From: CAJQND01 sp051010055 | GTDB taxonomy: Bacteria > Pseudomonadota > Alphaproteobacteria > Rhizobiales > CAJQND01 | Length of the DNA stretch: 36,695 nt | Reading direction: 5' to 3' | NCBI GenBank assembly: GCA_051010055.1 | Contig: JBPCVY010000206.1 | Span: 1 to 36,695 of the forward strand | Part shown: piece after piece, positions 1 to 9,459 of the stretch | Position numbering within the stretch: position 1 is the first letter of the stretch | Layout of the letters: each line of letters opens with the position of its first letter | The notes under the pieces: model-generated | The model's database searches: none | Seen by the model: only the letters and a program-made list of their open reading frames with translations | Told to the model about the DNA's origin: nothing | Position numbers and translations under genes: made by a program

Positions 1-1466
1 CCCATGAGGGTTGTGAAGCGGTAAAGAATAGAAAAGTCAGATGAAAACACGGAACTGGCGGCCTGCATGACAAGCACCAGAACACCCGCCATCAAAGTGC
101 TTCCAAGGAATATCAGTGGTACATTGCGGAAAGCGCGTGCATCAGGCTGATAGTGGCCGCGGCTTGCAAGGGTAATGCCCAAAAGGGCAGCATTCACCCA
201 AGCTGCGGCAGTTGTTGCAATGGCGATGCCGATTTCATTGTAAATCGGGAACAGTAGCAGCGAGCCGGCAACATTGATGAAAACGGAAATGGCCGCATAG
301 ATGGTCGGTGTTTTTGTGTCTTCACGGGCGAAAAAGCCGGGCGAAAACACCTTAATCAGAACAAAAGCGGGCAAACCGATTGCAAAAGCAAACAGTGTCG
401 GTGCAGTAATTGCGGTGTCGGCGGCGGTGAACTGGCCGCGCTCGAACAGCACGTTCACCACCGGCTGTGCCAGGCACATGAGCCCGGCGGCGGCTGGTAC
501 AGTCAGCAACATTGACATTTCCAATGCCCGGTTCTGGCTGTCATCAACGCCCGCAAGATCGCCGGATTGAAACTTGCGCGATATATTCGGCAACAGCGCC
601 ACACCCACCGCAATCCCGACAACCCCTAGGGGCAGCTGGTAAATCCGGTCAGCATACTGCAGAACGGCTATGGCGCCTGCTTTCTGGCTGGCGATCATTT
701 GCCCGATCAATAGGTTCACCTGGGTAATCCCGCCGGCAATGGTTACAGGTATCGCCAGCACCAGCATGCGTTTGACGCGGGGTGAAAGCCGCGGCCTGCT
801 GATGCCGGTGAGAAACCCTTCGCGGCGGCAGGCAACGGCCAAAAACCCCAGCTGCAGAAAGCCAGATACACATACCCCCCAGCTCATTATTAAGCCGACG
901 GTGCGCAGATCAGTGATCTTCGCATACGCCGCCGCTGACAAAACCGTGATCATCACAATGTTCAAAAGCACCGGAGCGAACGCTGCGGCGGCAAACTTGC
1001 CAAGCGAATTCAGAACGCCGGAAAACATGGCCACCAGCGACATGCAGAACAGGTAGGGGAACATAATCCGCGTCAATTGCACGGTGAGTTCGAACTTGTC
1101 CGGATCGTTTGTAAAACCGGGCGCCACAACCCAGCGCACCAGGAACGGCATGAAAATTTCCGCTAATGCGGTGAGCGCCAGGAGCACCACCAAGAGCGCA
1201 GAAAGAATTTCCCGCGTGAACAGACGCGCATCCTCCTCACCACCCTTTTCCAACGCCTTGGAGAACAACGGAACAAAGGCGGCATTGAATGCGCCTTCTC
1301 CGAACAGGCGCCGGAAGAGGTTCGGAAAACGGAATGCGGCATAAAAGGCATCGGCGACCGGACCGGTTCCCAAAAGCGAGGCGATCAACAGCTCGCGCAC
1401 AAAGCCAAGCACGCGGCTCATCATGGTAAAGCCACCAACGGTGAGTGCTGACCGGAAGAGATTCAT
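1..1466 (-). CDS. murJ: Lipid II flippase MurJ (MviN), C-terminus cut by window edge
   Basis: MurJ moves lipid-linked peptidoglycan precursor (lipid II) across the inner membrane. The reverse-strand frame opens with MNLFRSALTVGGFTMMSRVLG, the characteristic N-terminus of the MurJ/MviN family (MOP exporter superfamily), followed by VRELLIASLLGTGPVADAF and many hydrophobic helices. About 488 codons are visible and the frame runs off the left edge without a stop, so only the last part of the usual ~510-530 residues is missing. The ATG at 1464-1466 is preceded by GAAAGG at a suitable distance. It lies 115 bp downstream of glnD on the same strand; a glnD-murJ pairing is common in Hyphomicrobiales and suggests co-transcription. 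Family assignment is very secure. Confidence 0.95.
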   Translation of the reverse strand, partial: MNLFRSALTVGGFTMMSRVLGFVRELLIASLLGTGPVADAFYAAFRFPNLFRRLFGEGAFNAAFVPLFSKALEKGGEEDARLFTREILSALLVVLLALTALAEIFMPFLVRWVVAPGFTNDPDKFELTVQLTRIMFPYLFCMSLVAMFSGVLNSLGKFAAAAFAPVLLNIVMITVLSAAAYAKITDLRTVGLIMSWGVCVSGFLQLGFLAVACRREGFLTGISRPRLSPRVKRMLVLAIPVTIAGGITQVNLLIGQMIASQKAGAIAVLQYADRIYQLPLGVVGIAVGVALLPNISRKFQSGDLAGVDDSQNRALEMSMLLTVPAAAGLMCLAQPVVNVLFERGQFTAADTAITAPTLFAFAIGLPAFVLIKVFSPGFFAREDTKTPTIYAAISVFINVAGSLLLFPIYNEIGIAIATTAAAWVNAALLGITLASRGHYQPDARAFRNVPLIFLGSTLMAGVLVLVMQAASSVFSSDFSILYRFTTLM

Positions 1467-1581
1467 ATGTGCCTTTCGTCTGGTTGCAGTCCGGGGTCAG
1501 AGTTAGTCCATAAAAACCGCACCTGGCGTTAACGTTTGGTTAACTACAGTCTCATTCCGCTCCTGTTTATGAGCCCGTGAC

Positions 1582-4398
1582 TTAGGCCGCTGGAACAGCT
1601 TCTACCTTTTGCTTGGTGGATTTGCCGTTTTCAGGCGCCAGCACTGCAAGGAGCTGACGCTTGATCGCGGCCCGCCGGTTGGCGTTCATAATTTTCTGAT
1701 TGGTCAAATCTGTGACGTAGAACACATCGACGGCCTTTTCACCAAAGGTGGCGATGTGGGCAGAGGCGATGTTCAGGTTCAGTTTGAACAGGGCCTCGGT
1801 GAGTTCATACAACAGCCCCGTCCGGTCAAAACCGTTCACTTCAATAACCGTGTGCAGGTTTGAGGTGTCATTGTCGAGAAGCACCTGCGGCTCAACTTTG
1901 AACGCGCGCGCCCGGCTCGAGGGTTTGGGCCGCTTGGCCAGCAAATCGCGCAAGCGCACTTCGCCGGTCAGTGCTAGCTCCACAAGGGCTGCCACCCGTT
2001 CAGCGCGGCGCTGCTCATCTTCATCTTCCTGAAACTCGCGTTGGATCAGCAAAGTATCGATCGCCATGCCATTGGCGCTGGTGAAGATTTGCGCACCGAC
2101 AATGTTTGCACCTGCAGCTGCGCAAGCGCCCGTCATCAGCGCCAGCAATCGCGGGTGGTCAGCGGCATAAACAACAAGCTCGGTGATGGCGGTGAATTTG
2201 TCCGAGCGCACCCTGGTGTGAACCGGCTTCTTATCCTTGTAGGCCTCGTAGATCATCTCAGCGTGACGGACCTGATGCTCAATGTCTACGTTGAGCCAGT
2301 AGGGGTCATAGTGATTACCGAGATATTTTTTGATGCGCGATTGCGGCCAGGCAGTCATCCGCTCAGCAAACTTTTCCTTTGCTGCTTCCGCCCGCTCGCC
2401 CCGGGAAACGCGGGCGTGGCCGCCGGAAAGATGCGGTTCTGCTTCAGCATAAAGCGTTCGCAACAGCTGGCCCTTCCAACCATTCCAGACACCCGGCCCA
2501 ACCGCCTTGATGTCCGCAACGGTCAGGATCAGCAAAAGCTTCAACCGCTCCGGGCTTTGCACAATGGTGGCAAAGTCGGCAATCGACTTGAAATCGTTCA
2601 GATCGCGCAACTGGGCCGTTTCACTCATGAGAAGATGCTGGCGCACCAGCCACGCGACGGTTTCGGTCTCAGCCGGTGTCAGGCCAAGGCGAGGGCAGAG
2701 TTTCTTGGCAACCTTTTCACCGGCAATCGAATGGGCCTCGGGACGTCCCTTGGCGATATCGTGCAAGAACGTTGCCACATAAAGGGCGCGCCGGCTTTTC
2801 AGAGTGTGAATGATCTCATTCGACAGGGGATGCTGGTCGGCCAGTTCGCCGCGCTCGATTTCCGCCAAAACGCCTACAGAACGCAACAGATGTTCATCCA
2901 CCGTGTAGTGGTGATACATGTTGAACTGCATATGGGCGACGATGCGCCCGAAATCGGGAATAAAACGTCCAAGAATGCCGGCCTCATTCATGCGCCGGAG
3001 AATGATTTCAGGATCGCGCTTTGATGTGAGGATATCAAGGAACAGCCGGTTTGCTTCTTTTTCCACCCTGAGGTCTGCACCAATAAGCTTCAGCGAGCGT
3101 GTAACGAGCTTAAGGGCATCCGGGTGAATGCCGGTGTTATATTTGTCCGCCAGCCAGAACAAGCGGATGAGGTTCACCGGATCGTCCTGGAAAATGGTTT
3201 CAGAGGAAATGTTAATCCGTCCGGCATCAAACCTGAAGTCGGCGCTTTCTTTGATGGCTCCATGCCCGCGCCGGCCAAGGCTGAGTCGGCGGAACAGCTC
3301 GCTCATCTTGGGCGCTTTTTTAAGCTCATGTTCTTCCAAGACTGCGCAGAAGATACGCGTCAGATCGCCCACCTGCTTGGCGACAAGAAAATAGTCGCGC
3401 ATGAAATGCTCAACGCGCGCGCGCGGGTCTTCGTCCGCATAAGAAAGCTGTGCCGCCATTTCTGCCTGCTTGTCGAAGGTGAGCTTGTCATCTCCCCGCC
3501 CGGAAAGAAAATGCATATGGCAGCGCACTGTCCATAGAAAGTCCTCGCATTTGCGGAACTGCTTAAGTTCAGCGCGGGTGAAGATGCCAGCATCAATAAA
3601 CTCGCCGGAGTCTGCGGTGCCATAGACAAAGCGCGCAATCCAGAACAGGGTATGCAGATCGCGCATGCCGCCCTTGCCGTCTTTGACGTCAGGTTCAACC
3701 AGGTAACGGGATTTGCCGCTACGCCGGTGGCGCTCATCACGTTCTGCCAGCTTTGTTTCAATGAACGCCTTAGCAGCGCCCTTCGCGTTCATCAGTTCAC
3801 TGCGGTAGCGCTCGGTGAGGTCGTTGAATAGCTGCTCATCGCCCCAAATAAAGCGCGCTTCCAGCATAGCGGTGAGGATGGTTGAATCGGTACGCGATAG
3901 CCTGATGCACTCATCGACTGAACGGGTGGCGTGTCCCACTTTGAAGCCGAGATCCCAGAGCATATAGAGTATATATTCAACAAGGCTCTCGCCCCACGGG
4001 GTCTGCTTGTAGGGCAGCAGAAAAAGCAGATCGATGTCAGAACCCGGCGCCAGGGTGCCGCGTCCATATCCGCCCTGCGCGACAATGGCAATGCGCTCCG
4101 CATCGGAAGGGTTCTTGGCCCTGTAAACATGTGTGACCGTAAAATCATAGATGACCCTGATAAGCTCGTCTTGCAGCCAGGAAAGTTCCGCCGCGCAGCG
4201 CGAACCGTCATTTTCCGCATCGAATTTTTCACGAATTTTCTCGCGGCTGTCCTTTACTACGCCCTTCAGAAACTCAAGGGCGGCAAGGCGCAGCTTGTTT
4301 TCGCTGTCCCCGTGCCCACGCCAAAGAGCGGTAAGCTGGTGGCGGGCATCAGCGGAATCGAAAATGGCGGCATCGCCTATGGGTGTGTTTTTGCTCAT
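1582..4398 (-). CDS. glnD: [Protein-PII] uridylyltransferase/uridylyl-removing enzyme GlnD
   Basis: GlnD is the glutamine sensor of nitrogen regulation: it uridylylates PII proteins when glutamine is low and removes UMP when it is high. The 938-residue product has the full expected architecture. The nucleotidyltransferase motif lies at about residues 109-123 (GGYGRG...GSDID, with Asp121 and Asp123 as metal ligands). An HD domain follows, with HDIAKG near residues 546-551, responsible for the removing activity. Two C-terminal ACT domains lie at roughly 735-800 and 848-925. Length matches alphaproteobacterial GlnD. The ATG at 4396-4398 has a GGGG-containing ribosome site just upstream. It is transcribed towards murJ. 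Nothing appears damaged. Confidence 0.97.
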   Translation of the reverse strand: MSKNTPIGDAAIFDSADARHQLTALWRGHGDSENKLRLAALEFLKGVVKDSREKIREKFDAENDGSRCAAELSWLQDELIRVIYDFTVTHVYRAKNPSDAERIAIVAQGGYGRGTLAPGSDIDLLFLLPYKQTPWGESLVEYILYMLWDLGFKVGHATRSVDECIRLSRTDSTILTAMLEARFIWGDEQLFNDLTERYRSELMNAKGAAKAFIETKLAERDERHRRSGKSRYLVEPDVKDGKGGMRDLHTLFWIARFVYGTADSGEFIDAGIFTRAELKQFRKCEDFLWTVRCHMHFLSGRGDDKLTFDKQAEMAAQLSYADEDPRARVEHFMRDYFLVAKQVGDLTRIFCAVLEEHELKKAPKMSELFRRLSLGRRGHGAIKESADFRFDAGRINISSETIFQDDPVNLIRLFWLADKYNTGIHPDALKLVTRSLKLIGADLRVEKEANRLFLDILTSKRDPEIILRRMNEAGILGRFIPDFGRIVAHMQFNMYHHYTVDEHLLRSVGVLAEIERGELADQHPLSNEIIHTLKSRRALYVATFLHDIAKGRPEAHSIAGEKVAKKLCPRLGLTPAETETVAWLVRQHLLMSETAQLRDLNDFKSIADFATIVQSPERLKLLLILTVADIKAVGPGVWNGWKGQLLRTLYAEAEPHLSGGHARVSRGERAEAAKEKFAERMTAWPQSRIKKYLGNHYDPYWLNVDIEHQVRHAEMIYEAYKDKKPVHTRVRSDKFTAITELVVYAADHPRLLALMTGACAAAGANIVGAQIFTSANGMAIDTLLIQREFQEDEDEQRRAERVAALVELALTGEVRLRDLLAKRPKPSSRARAFKVEPQVLLDNDTSNLHTVIEVNGFDRTGLLYELTEALFKLNLNIASAHIATFGEKAVDVFYVTDLTNQKIMNANRRAAIKRQLLAVLAPENGKSTKQKVEAVPAA

Positions 4399-4527
4399 AT
4401 CGACCCCGGCTTATATACATAGAGCGCCTTGCGATCACCTAGAAACTTGTTTTTTCAATGGGGTGGCAGCAATGTCTTCTCACAAAGTTGACGCTCATAT
4501 GAGCTGCCCCTGTGATAGAATCAGGCC

Positions 4528-4962
4528 ATGAGGAACCGTCACATACTTCAAGACCAGCTTCTGGCGGCACTCCTGTTCGCGTTCATATTGTATGCACCCA
4601 TGGCGTTTGCAGCAGAGAAATTGAGTGTGCGAAGGGCCCATGAAATGGCTGAGGCGGACGAAATTCTGTTGGTGGATATTCGAACGCCCAAAGAATGGCA
4701 GGAGACAAAAATCGGCGCATCCGCCGTACCCATCACAATGCACAATGCGCAGTTTCTGAGAAACCTGCAAAAGGCTGTTGGCAATGACAAGTCGAAGCCG
4801 GTGGCGTTGATTTGTGCTACGGGCGGGCGTTCCAGCTGGCTTCAAAAGGAACTGGCGCGGCGCGGTTACTCCAGCATCTATGACGTGGCCGAAGGCATGC
4901 TGGGTTCACCGGCAGGGCCCGGCTGGCTGAAAGCCGGACTGCCCACGAAACCTTACGAATAG
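4528..4962 (+). CDS. Exported rhodanese-like domain protein
   Basis: This is a 144-residue single-rhodanese protein. An N-terminal hydrophobic segment (about residues 10-28) ending in APMAFA looks like a cleavable signal peptide, so a periplasmic location is inferred. The rhodanese core spans about 33-140, with VDIRTPKEW at the substrate-entry side and the active loop CATGGRSSW, whose Cys96 would carry the persulfide. It could be a sulfurtransferase or simply a sulfur- or redox-sensing fold; the sequence does not decide the substrate. It is divergent from glnD and converges with the thiolase gene, only 8 bp away. The start lacks a strong ribosome site, so translation initiation is less certain than the fold. 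Confidence 0.85.
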   Translation: MRNRHILQDQLLAALLFAFILYAPMAFAAEKLSVRRAHEMAEADEILLVDIRTPKEWQETKIGASAVPITMHNAQFLRNLQKAVGNDKSKPVALICATGGRSSWLQKELARRGYSSIYDVAEGMLGSPAGPGWLKAGLPTKPYE

Positions 4963-4970
4963 CAATTGCC

Positions 4971-6155
4971 TCAGTGTACAGCCTCAATGGCAAGGGCGAT
5001 GCCCTGGCCTCCACCAATGCACATGGTGACAAGGCCATAGCGCCCGCCGGTGCGGTGCAATTCGTTGATGGCTTTCACGGCGATGATGGTGCCAGTTGCC
5101 CCCACCGGATGTCCAAGGGCAATAGCGCCGCCGTTTGGGTTTACCTTTTCGCCATCAAGGCCAAGTTCCTGTGACACGGCGCAGGCCTGGGCAGCAAAGG
5201 CTTCGTTTGATTCCACCACGTCAAAGTCGGCAGCACTCAAGCCCGTGCGCTGCAAAAGGTTTTGAACCGCCGGCACCGGGCCAATGCCCATTTCCGATGG
5301 CTCAACGCCCGCATGAGCGTAACCAAGCAGTTTGGCCGCGGGTTTGCGGTTTGCCTTATCGGCAGCTTCGGCCTCCATCAGAACGATAGCGGCTGCGCCA
5401 TCATTGATGCCCGATGAGTTACCGGCAGTTACCGAGCCTTCCTTATCGAATACCGGGCGCAAGCCGGCAAGTGAATCTGCCGTTGTCTCTGCGCGCACAT
5501 GCTCATCAGTGTCAAAAGACACCATTTCACGGCCCTGTTTTACCTCGATGGGCAGAATTTGGTCCTTGAACCGGCCTTCCGTAATAGCGTTGTGGGCGCG
5601 CTTATGGCTTTCAGCGGCAAAGCTATCCTGCCTCTTACGGCCAATCTGATACTTGCGGGCGACATTTTCGGCAGTGATGCCCATGTGGCCGTGTCCAAAC
5701 GGGTCATGCAATGCACCGAGCATCATATCGGTCATTGACACATCACCCATTTTCACCCCGAAGCGTGCATTCAGGGACGCATAGGGGGCACGCGACATGG
5801 ATTCTGCCCCACCCGCCACCGCAACATCCACATCACCAAGCATAATAGTCTGGGCGGCGGAAACGATGGCCTGGACCCCCGAGCCGCATAGCCGGTTACA
5901 CGTAAGCGCCGGGGTTTCTATTGGAATGCCAGCATTTACCATGGCAACCCGGGATAGATACATATCGCGTGGTTCGGTATGAATGACATTGCCAAAAACC
6001 ACATGACCCACCTCTTCAGGGGCAGTTTCTGCCCGGCTAAGGGCCTCACTTGTGCAGGCGGCGGCCATATCCACAGGCGCGGTGCCTTTCAAAGCCCCGC
6101 CGAAAGTTCCGATTGCGGTGCGCACACCGGATAAAATGACAACTTCACGTGACAT
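4971..6155 (-). CDS. Acetyl-CoA C-acetyltransferase (biosynthetic-type thiolase)
   Basis: This 394-residue thiolase condenses two acetyl-CoA to acetoacetyl-CoA, or runs in reverse for beta-ketothiolysis. All three catalytic regions are present: nucleophile Cys90 in CNRLCGSG, His349 in GHPVGATG, and the proton-donating Cys379 in MCIGGGQG. The length and spacing match PhaA/AtoB-type homotetrameric thiolases. The ATG is preceded by GGAGGG, 4 bases away. It is a stand-alone gene: no phaB, acyl-CoA dehydrogenase or CoA transferase is adjacent, so its pathway (polyhydroxybutyrate synthesis, acetoacetate use or fatty-acid/branched-chain degradation) cannot be read from context. Confidence 0.93.
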   Translation of the reverse strand: MSREVVILSGVRTAIGTFGGALKGTAPVDMAAACTSEALSRAETAPEEVGHVVFGNVIHTEPRDMYLSRVAMVNAGIPIETPALTCNRLCGSGVQAIVSAAQTIMLGDVDVAVAGGAESMSRAPYASLNARFGVKMGDVSMTDMMLGALHDPFGHGHMGITAENVARKYQIGRKRQDSFAAESHKRAHNAITEGRFKDQILPIEVKQGREMVSFDTDEHVRAETTADSLAGLRPVFDKEGSVTAGNSSGINDGAAAIVLMEAEAADKANRKPAAKLLGYAHAGVEPSEMGIGPVPAVQNLLQRTGLSAADFDVVESNEAFAAQACAVSQELGLDGEKVNPNGGAIALGHPVGATGTIIAVKAINELHRTGGRYGLVTMCIGGGQGIALAIEAVH

Positions 6156-6358
6156 GAAACCCTCCAGATTTTAGATGGAGAAGGCTTAATTCAAGCCTTG
6201 CACCAGAACAAGCCCGTTTACCATCCCCGCACAGCGTGCTCAATTGCTTCTATGGTCGAACGCCGCAGTGTGCTCCAGTGCATTGACGTTGGCGCGGTGG
6301 TTCGCCATATCTTGGATATGGAATTTGAATGGCAACTTCAAAACAGGGATGACATGTT

Positions 6359-7003
6359 GTGATTGGTTGGATTTTCCTGTTTGTCGTGGCGCTTGTCATA
6401 GCCTGGCTGTTCACGAATTCAAAAGCAACGCGCGGGCTTGCCGTGGGCACGGTAATTGTCATTGCCGTGCTCATTGGGCTGTATTTCTTCGTTATCGACA
6501 GCCCTGAGCGGCGCGAGGCGCGCGTACCACCCTCCACAGGCCAAGACAGGCAAACCCAGGAAGAAAAGCGCGCTGCCGTGCAATCGCGTTTTTTGTTGCG
6601 GCCTGAAGATATTGCGGTTCTCAAACGCAAGCTCGTTACCGGAACAGAATTTTACTGGGACAATGAGGGTAACCGTATAGAGCGGCCCGATTTGTTCTCC
6701 TGGACATTTTCCGGCGAGTTGAAGAATGAATCAAACGAGCACGCCGCCAAGGACGTGACTTTTGAAATCCGGATTTTTTCCTGCCCGGTCTTCTTCTCAA
6801 CGCCAGTTGAAGCAGCCCAAATTGATGAGTTGCGCAGGAACTGCAACCCGGCGGGCGACCGCAACCTGACGCTCTATGACTTCAAGCTGGCGCCGGGGCA
6901 GACGAAATCGTTCAAAGAAGATTTTAAGATCAATAACCAGCGCGAGCCGCGTAACTGGCATTATTGGGCCGCAATAACCGGTGTTGTGACCCAAGTTGAA
7001 TAG
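6359..7003 (+). CDS. Two-TM membrane protein of unknown function
   Basis: I do not recognise this 214-residue protein. It begins with two closely spaced hydrophobic helices (about residues 1-18 and 28-47), separated by a short polar loop, and continues as a soluble domain rich in beta-strand-like sequence (for example SWTFSGELKNESNEH and the segment near GDRNLTLYDFKLAPGQTKSF). The phrasing of the soluble part, an alternation of 'unaltered versus added decoration' strands, resembles FxLYD/DUF-type domains seen in small membrane-tethered proteins; that resemblance is an inference. The chosen start is GTG at 6359, the first start after an in-frame stop at 6350-6352, with CAGGG about 10 bases upstream. 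It converges with the MscS gene, whose stop is 12 bp away. Confidence 0.7.
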   Translation: MIGWIFLFVVALVIAWLFTNSKATRGLAVGTVIVIAVLIGLYFFVIDSPERREARVPPSTGQDRQTQEEKRAAVQSRFLLRPEDIAVLKRKLVTGTEFYWDNEGNRIERPDLFSWTFSGELKNESNEHAAKDVTFEIRIFSCPVFFSTPVEAAQIDELRRNCNPAGDRNLTLYDFKLAPGQTKSFKEDFKINNQREPRNWHYWAAITGVVTQVE

Positions 7004-7015
7004 GGGGTCTGACGT

Positions 7016-9427
7016 TTAAGCGGCTCCGGGATTTGCCGCCTCATTGGAACGGATATGCACATCCTGTTGCGGGAAGGGGATTTCAACGCCTTCTTCTTCG
7101 CATTTCTCCAGAATATCGAATCGAAGGTCAGAGGAAATGGACGCACCGTTATTAATGTCCGGCACGTGTACGCGCAAATCGAACATCAGGGCAGAATCGC
7201 CGAAATCGAGGAAAAGCACGCTCGGTGCCGGATCATTTAGAACCTGTTCATGGTTCGACGCAATATCCAGAAGCATCTGTTTGAACTTGCGGGTATCGGT
7301 TCCGTAGGCAACGCCTATGGGAATGTTCACCCGGCCAACGGTGCCGGCCAGCATCCGGTTCTTCACGACGTTTGTAATGAGTTCCGCATTCGGAATGACA
7401 ACGGTTTCGCGCGAAAAGGTTTGCACTTCTGTGGCGCGCACATTGATTTTCCGCACAATGCCCTCTTCGCCACCGGCCTGAATCCAGTCGCCGACGCGGA
7501 TGGGCCGCTCAACCAGCAAAATGAGCCCGGAGACGAAATTGCTGACAACAGATTGCAGGCCAAATCCGATGCCGACAGAAAGAGCACTTGCAAGGAGGGC
7601 GATGTTGGAAAGATCGACCCCGAGTGAATAAAGCGCAAACAGAACCGCGAGGGTGTACCCGAGATAGACAATCGCCGTGAGGATTGAGTTCTTGACCCCG
7701 GAATCCAGCTGTGTGGCGGGCAGGAAACTATTTGCCATCCACCGGCGCAACAACCGGGTAAACAGGATTGTTATCAAAAACGCGGCAATCGCCAGTATGA
7801 CTTCCCGGCCGGTAATGCTGAGCGCGCCGATTTGAATTTTGGTGAGCACTGCCTGGATATGTTCAATGACCGTCGCGGAGCTTGGTGTAAGCGGGTAGGC
7901 AATAAGTGCCAGTGCCAGAATGGCCAGCACAATCCACACAAGGCCTGAAAGCAAAATCCCAAACAGTACGATGTGCGAGGTATCCACTCCGGACTTGCGG
8001 GCAACACGTTGGGCAAGATTGGAATCTTCATCCAGCTCAGATGCAAACAACCGGTTGAAGGCGCGCCCGAGAAATGCCGCACCGGCAATAACCGTGAAAA
8101 CCCAGACGATAAGTTTGCACAAAAACCACGCCAGCGCCGAATAGCCGATAAGCACAAGCAGAATGATGGCAGCTGCCGCCAGCTCGAACAGGAACGGCAA
8201 CGAACGCCCGAGCAACACTGCATCAAGTTCAGCGCTCAATTCTTCGGAACGGTCCAAGAGGGAGCGGAACCGGCGCAGATTCAAAAGCAGCAAACCTGCA
8301 AACACCAGCGCGATCAGGGCGTAGGTAAAGACAACCGTTTCCCTCGGCCAGGTGGCGGCAAGCTCTATGCCTTCCAGCACAAACCCGGCGCAGACAATGA
8401 AAACCGGCGCTAGCAACAGCCAGAAAGCGGACCGCGCTATGTCATCATCCACGCCCGACAGGCGGCGTTCGCCGGCATGAGGGCCATAGCGTATGGAAAC
8501 GAGCGTGAAGGCACCTGCGAAGACAACCAGCGCAATCATGAACTTTTCAAAGAACACGCCCATGGCCCAGGTGGTCATGGCGCGCGCTTCTGCATAGAAG
8601 ATGACGGCTTCTGTGAAGAACACCGGCACCAAGAAGGTGAGGCACGCCAGCAAAAGTGCGGCAATGGTTTTGCCCCGTGCCGTGTCCAGCTTTGCGTTAT
8701 TTCGGGAAGATAAACTTTTGAAAATTCGATCGCGCACCGGTTTGAAGAACCCGGTCAAAAGGGCGCTCAGAAAAACCGCAAACAGAACAAGCGCCGGGGC
8801 CGGCTTGGAGAAGAACCAGGAAATACCTTCCTCAAAAACCTGAACGGATTGGGCAAGACTAGCGGGTATTCCTGAAACTCCTTCTGTCCAAAAGGCCGGT
8901 GAAAAAGGAGAAGGGTCCAGGGCCAGAATTTTACGGGCAAACCGTTCTTCCATTGTGGTGCTGATTTTTTCTGCAATTTGCGCAGCCCGTGAAGCAACCG
9001 CAGTTGCACGTTTTACCGAGCCGTCAAACTTCGCCAACTCCTCTTCTATATTCTCCCGCTCGGCTCTGGCCTTTTCGCTTTCCTCAAGTTTTGGAGCGGA
9101 GGCTTCTTCACCTTCGGCTGGTGCTTTTGGTTTCAGTGCGGATAGTTGTTGCTGAAGGCTTTCTGTATCAGGGGAAAGCTCTGTAGCGATGTCTTGTAGT
9201 TCCGAGGCAACTTCCAGTGCCCGCGTTCTTATGGTTTCCAGGCTGGAAGAGGCGGCCAGCTCTTCCTCAGCGCTGGCGGAAAGCTGTTCCACCTCTTTGG
9301 AAAGCGCATCAATCTTTCCCTCCAACTCGGAGTGACGGGATGCGTCTTGCGCAATTGCTGCTGTGAGCAAAACAAAAGCGGCAAATCCTGATGTCAAAAT
9401 TGCCTTGAGAAGTCTTTCCGCGGCCAT
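7016..9427 (-). CDS. Large MscS-family mechanosensitive channel with periplasmic coiled-coil region
   Basis: This is an 803-residue channel of the MscS superfamily, of the larger MscK/YbdG-like type. A signal peptide (AILTSGFAAFVLLTAAIAQ) is followed by a Glu/Lys/Ser-rich predicted coiled-coil periplasmic domain (about residues 25-160). Then come multiple membrane helices and a C-terminal MscS core with the pore-lining helix (NIALLASALSVGIGFGLQSVVSNFVSG) and the beta domain starting VERPIRVGDWIQ. Such channels release solutes on osmotic downshock. I chose ATG 9425-9427 over the longer frame from 9487 because the former gives an immediate signal peptide, has GGGAG 3-8 bases upstream, and does not overlap the cytochrome gene ending at 9460. 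It is the last gene of an apparent three-gene operon behind two cytochrome genes. Confidence 0.9.
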   Translation of the reverse strand: MAAERLLKAILTSGFAAFVLLTAAIAQDASRHSELEGKIDALSKEVEQLSASAEEELAASSSLETIRTRALEVASELQDIATELSPDTESLQQQLSALKPKAPAEGEEASAPKLEESEKARAERENIEEELAKFDGSVKRATAVASRAAQIAEKISTTMEERFARKILALDPSPFSPAFWTEGVSGIPASLAQSVQVFEEGISWFFSKPAPALVLFAVFLSALLTGFFKPVRDRIFKSLSSRNNAKLDTARGKTIAALLLACLTFLVPVFFTEAVIFYAEARAMTTWAMGVFFEKFMIALVVFAGAFTLVSIRYGPHAGERRLSGVDDDIARSAFWLLLAPVFIVCAGFVLEGIELAATWPRETVVFTYALIALVFAGLLLLNLRRFRSLLDRSEELSAELDAVLLGRSLPFLFELAAAAIILLVLIGYSALAWFLCKLIVWVFTVIAGAAFLGRAFNRLFASELDEDSNLAQRVARKSGVDTSHIVLFGILLSGLVWIVLAILALALIAYPLTPSSATVIEHIQAVLTKIQIGALSITGREVILAIAAFLITILFTRLLRRWMANSFLPATQLDSGVKNSILTAIVYLGYTLAVLFALYSLGVDLSNIALLASALSVGIGFGLQSVVSNFVSGLILLVERPIRVGDWIQAGGEEGIVRKINVRATEVQTFSRETVVIPNAELITNVVKNRMLAGTVGRVNIPIGVAYGTDTRKFKQMLLDIASNHEQVLNDPAPSVLFLDFGDSALMFDLRVHVPDINNGASISSDLRFDILEKCEEEGVEIPFPQQDVHIRSNEAANPGAA

Positions 9428-9459
9428 TGGCTCCCAGCCCTTGTGCGTTAAGGTGTCGT

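Noticed and set aside
2041..3024. Long open frame on the plus strand inside glnD
   Set aside because: It is antisense to a fully conserved glnD, has no ribosome site and no recognisable domain, so it is a shadow of codon bias.
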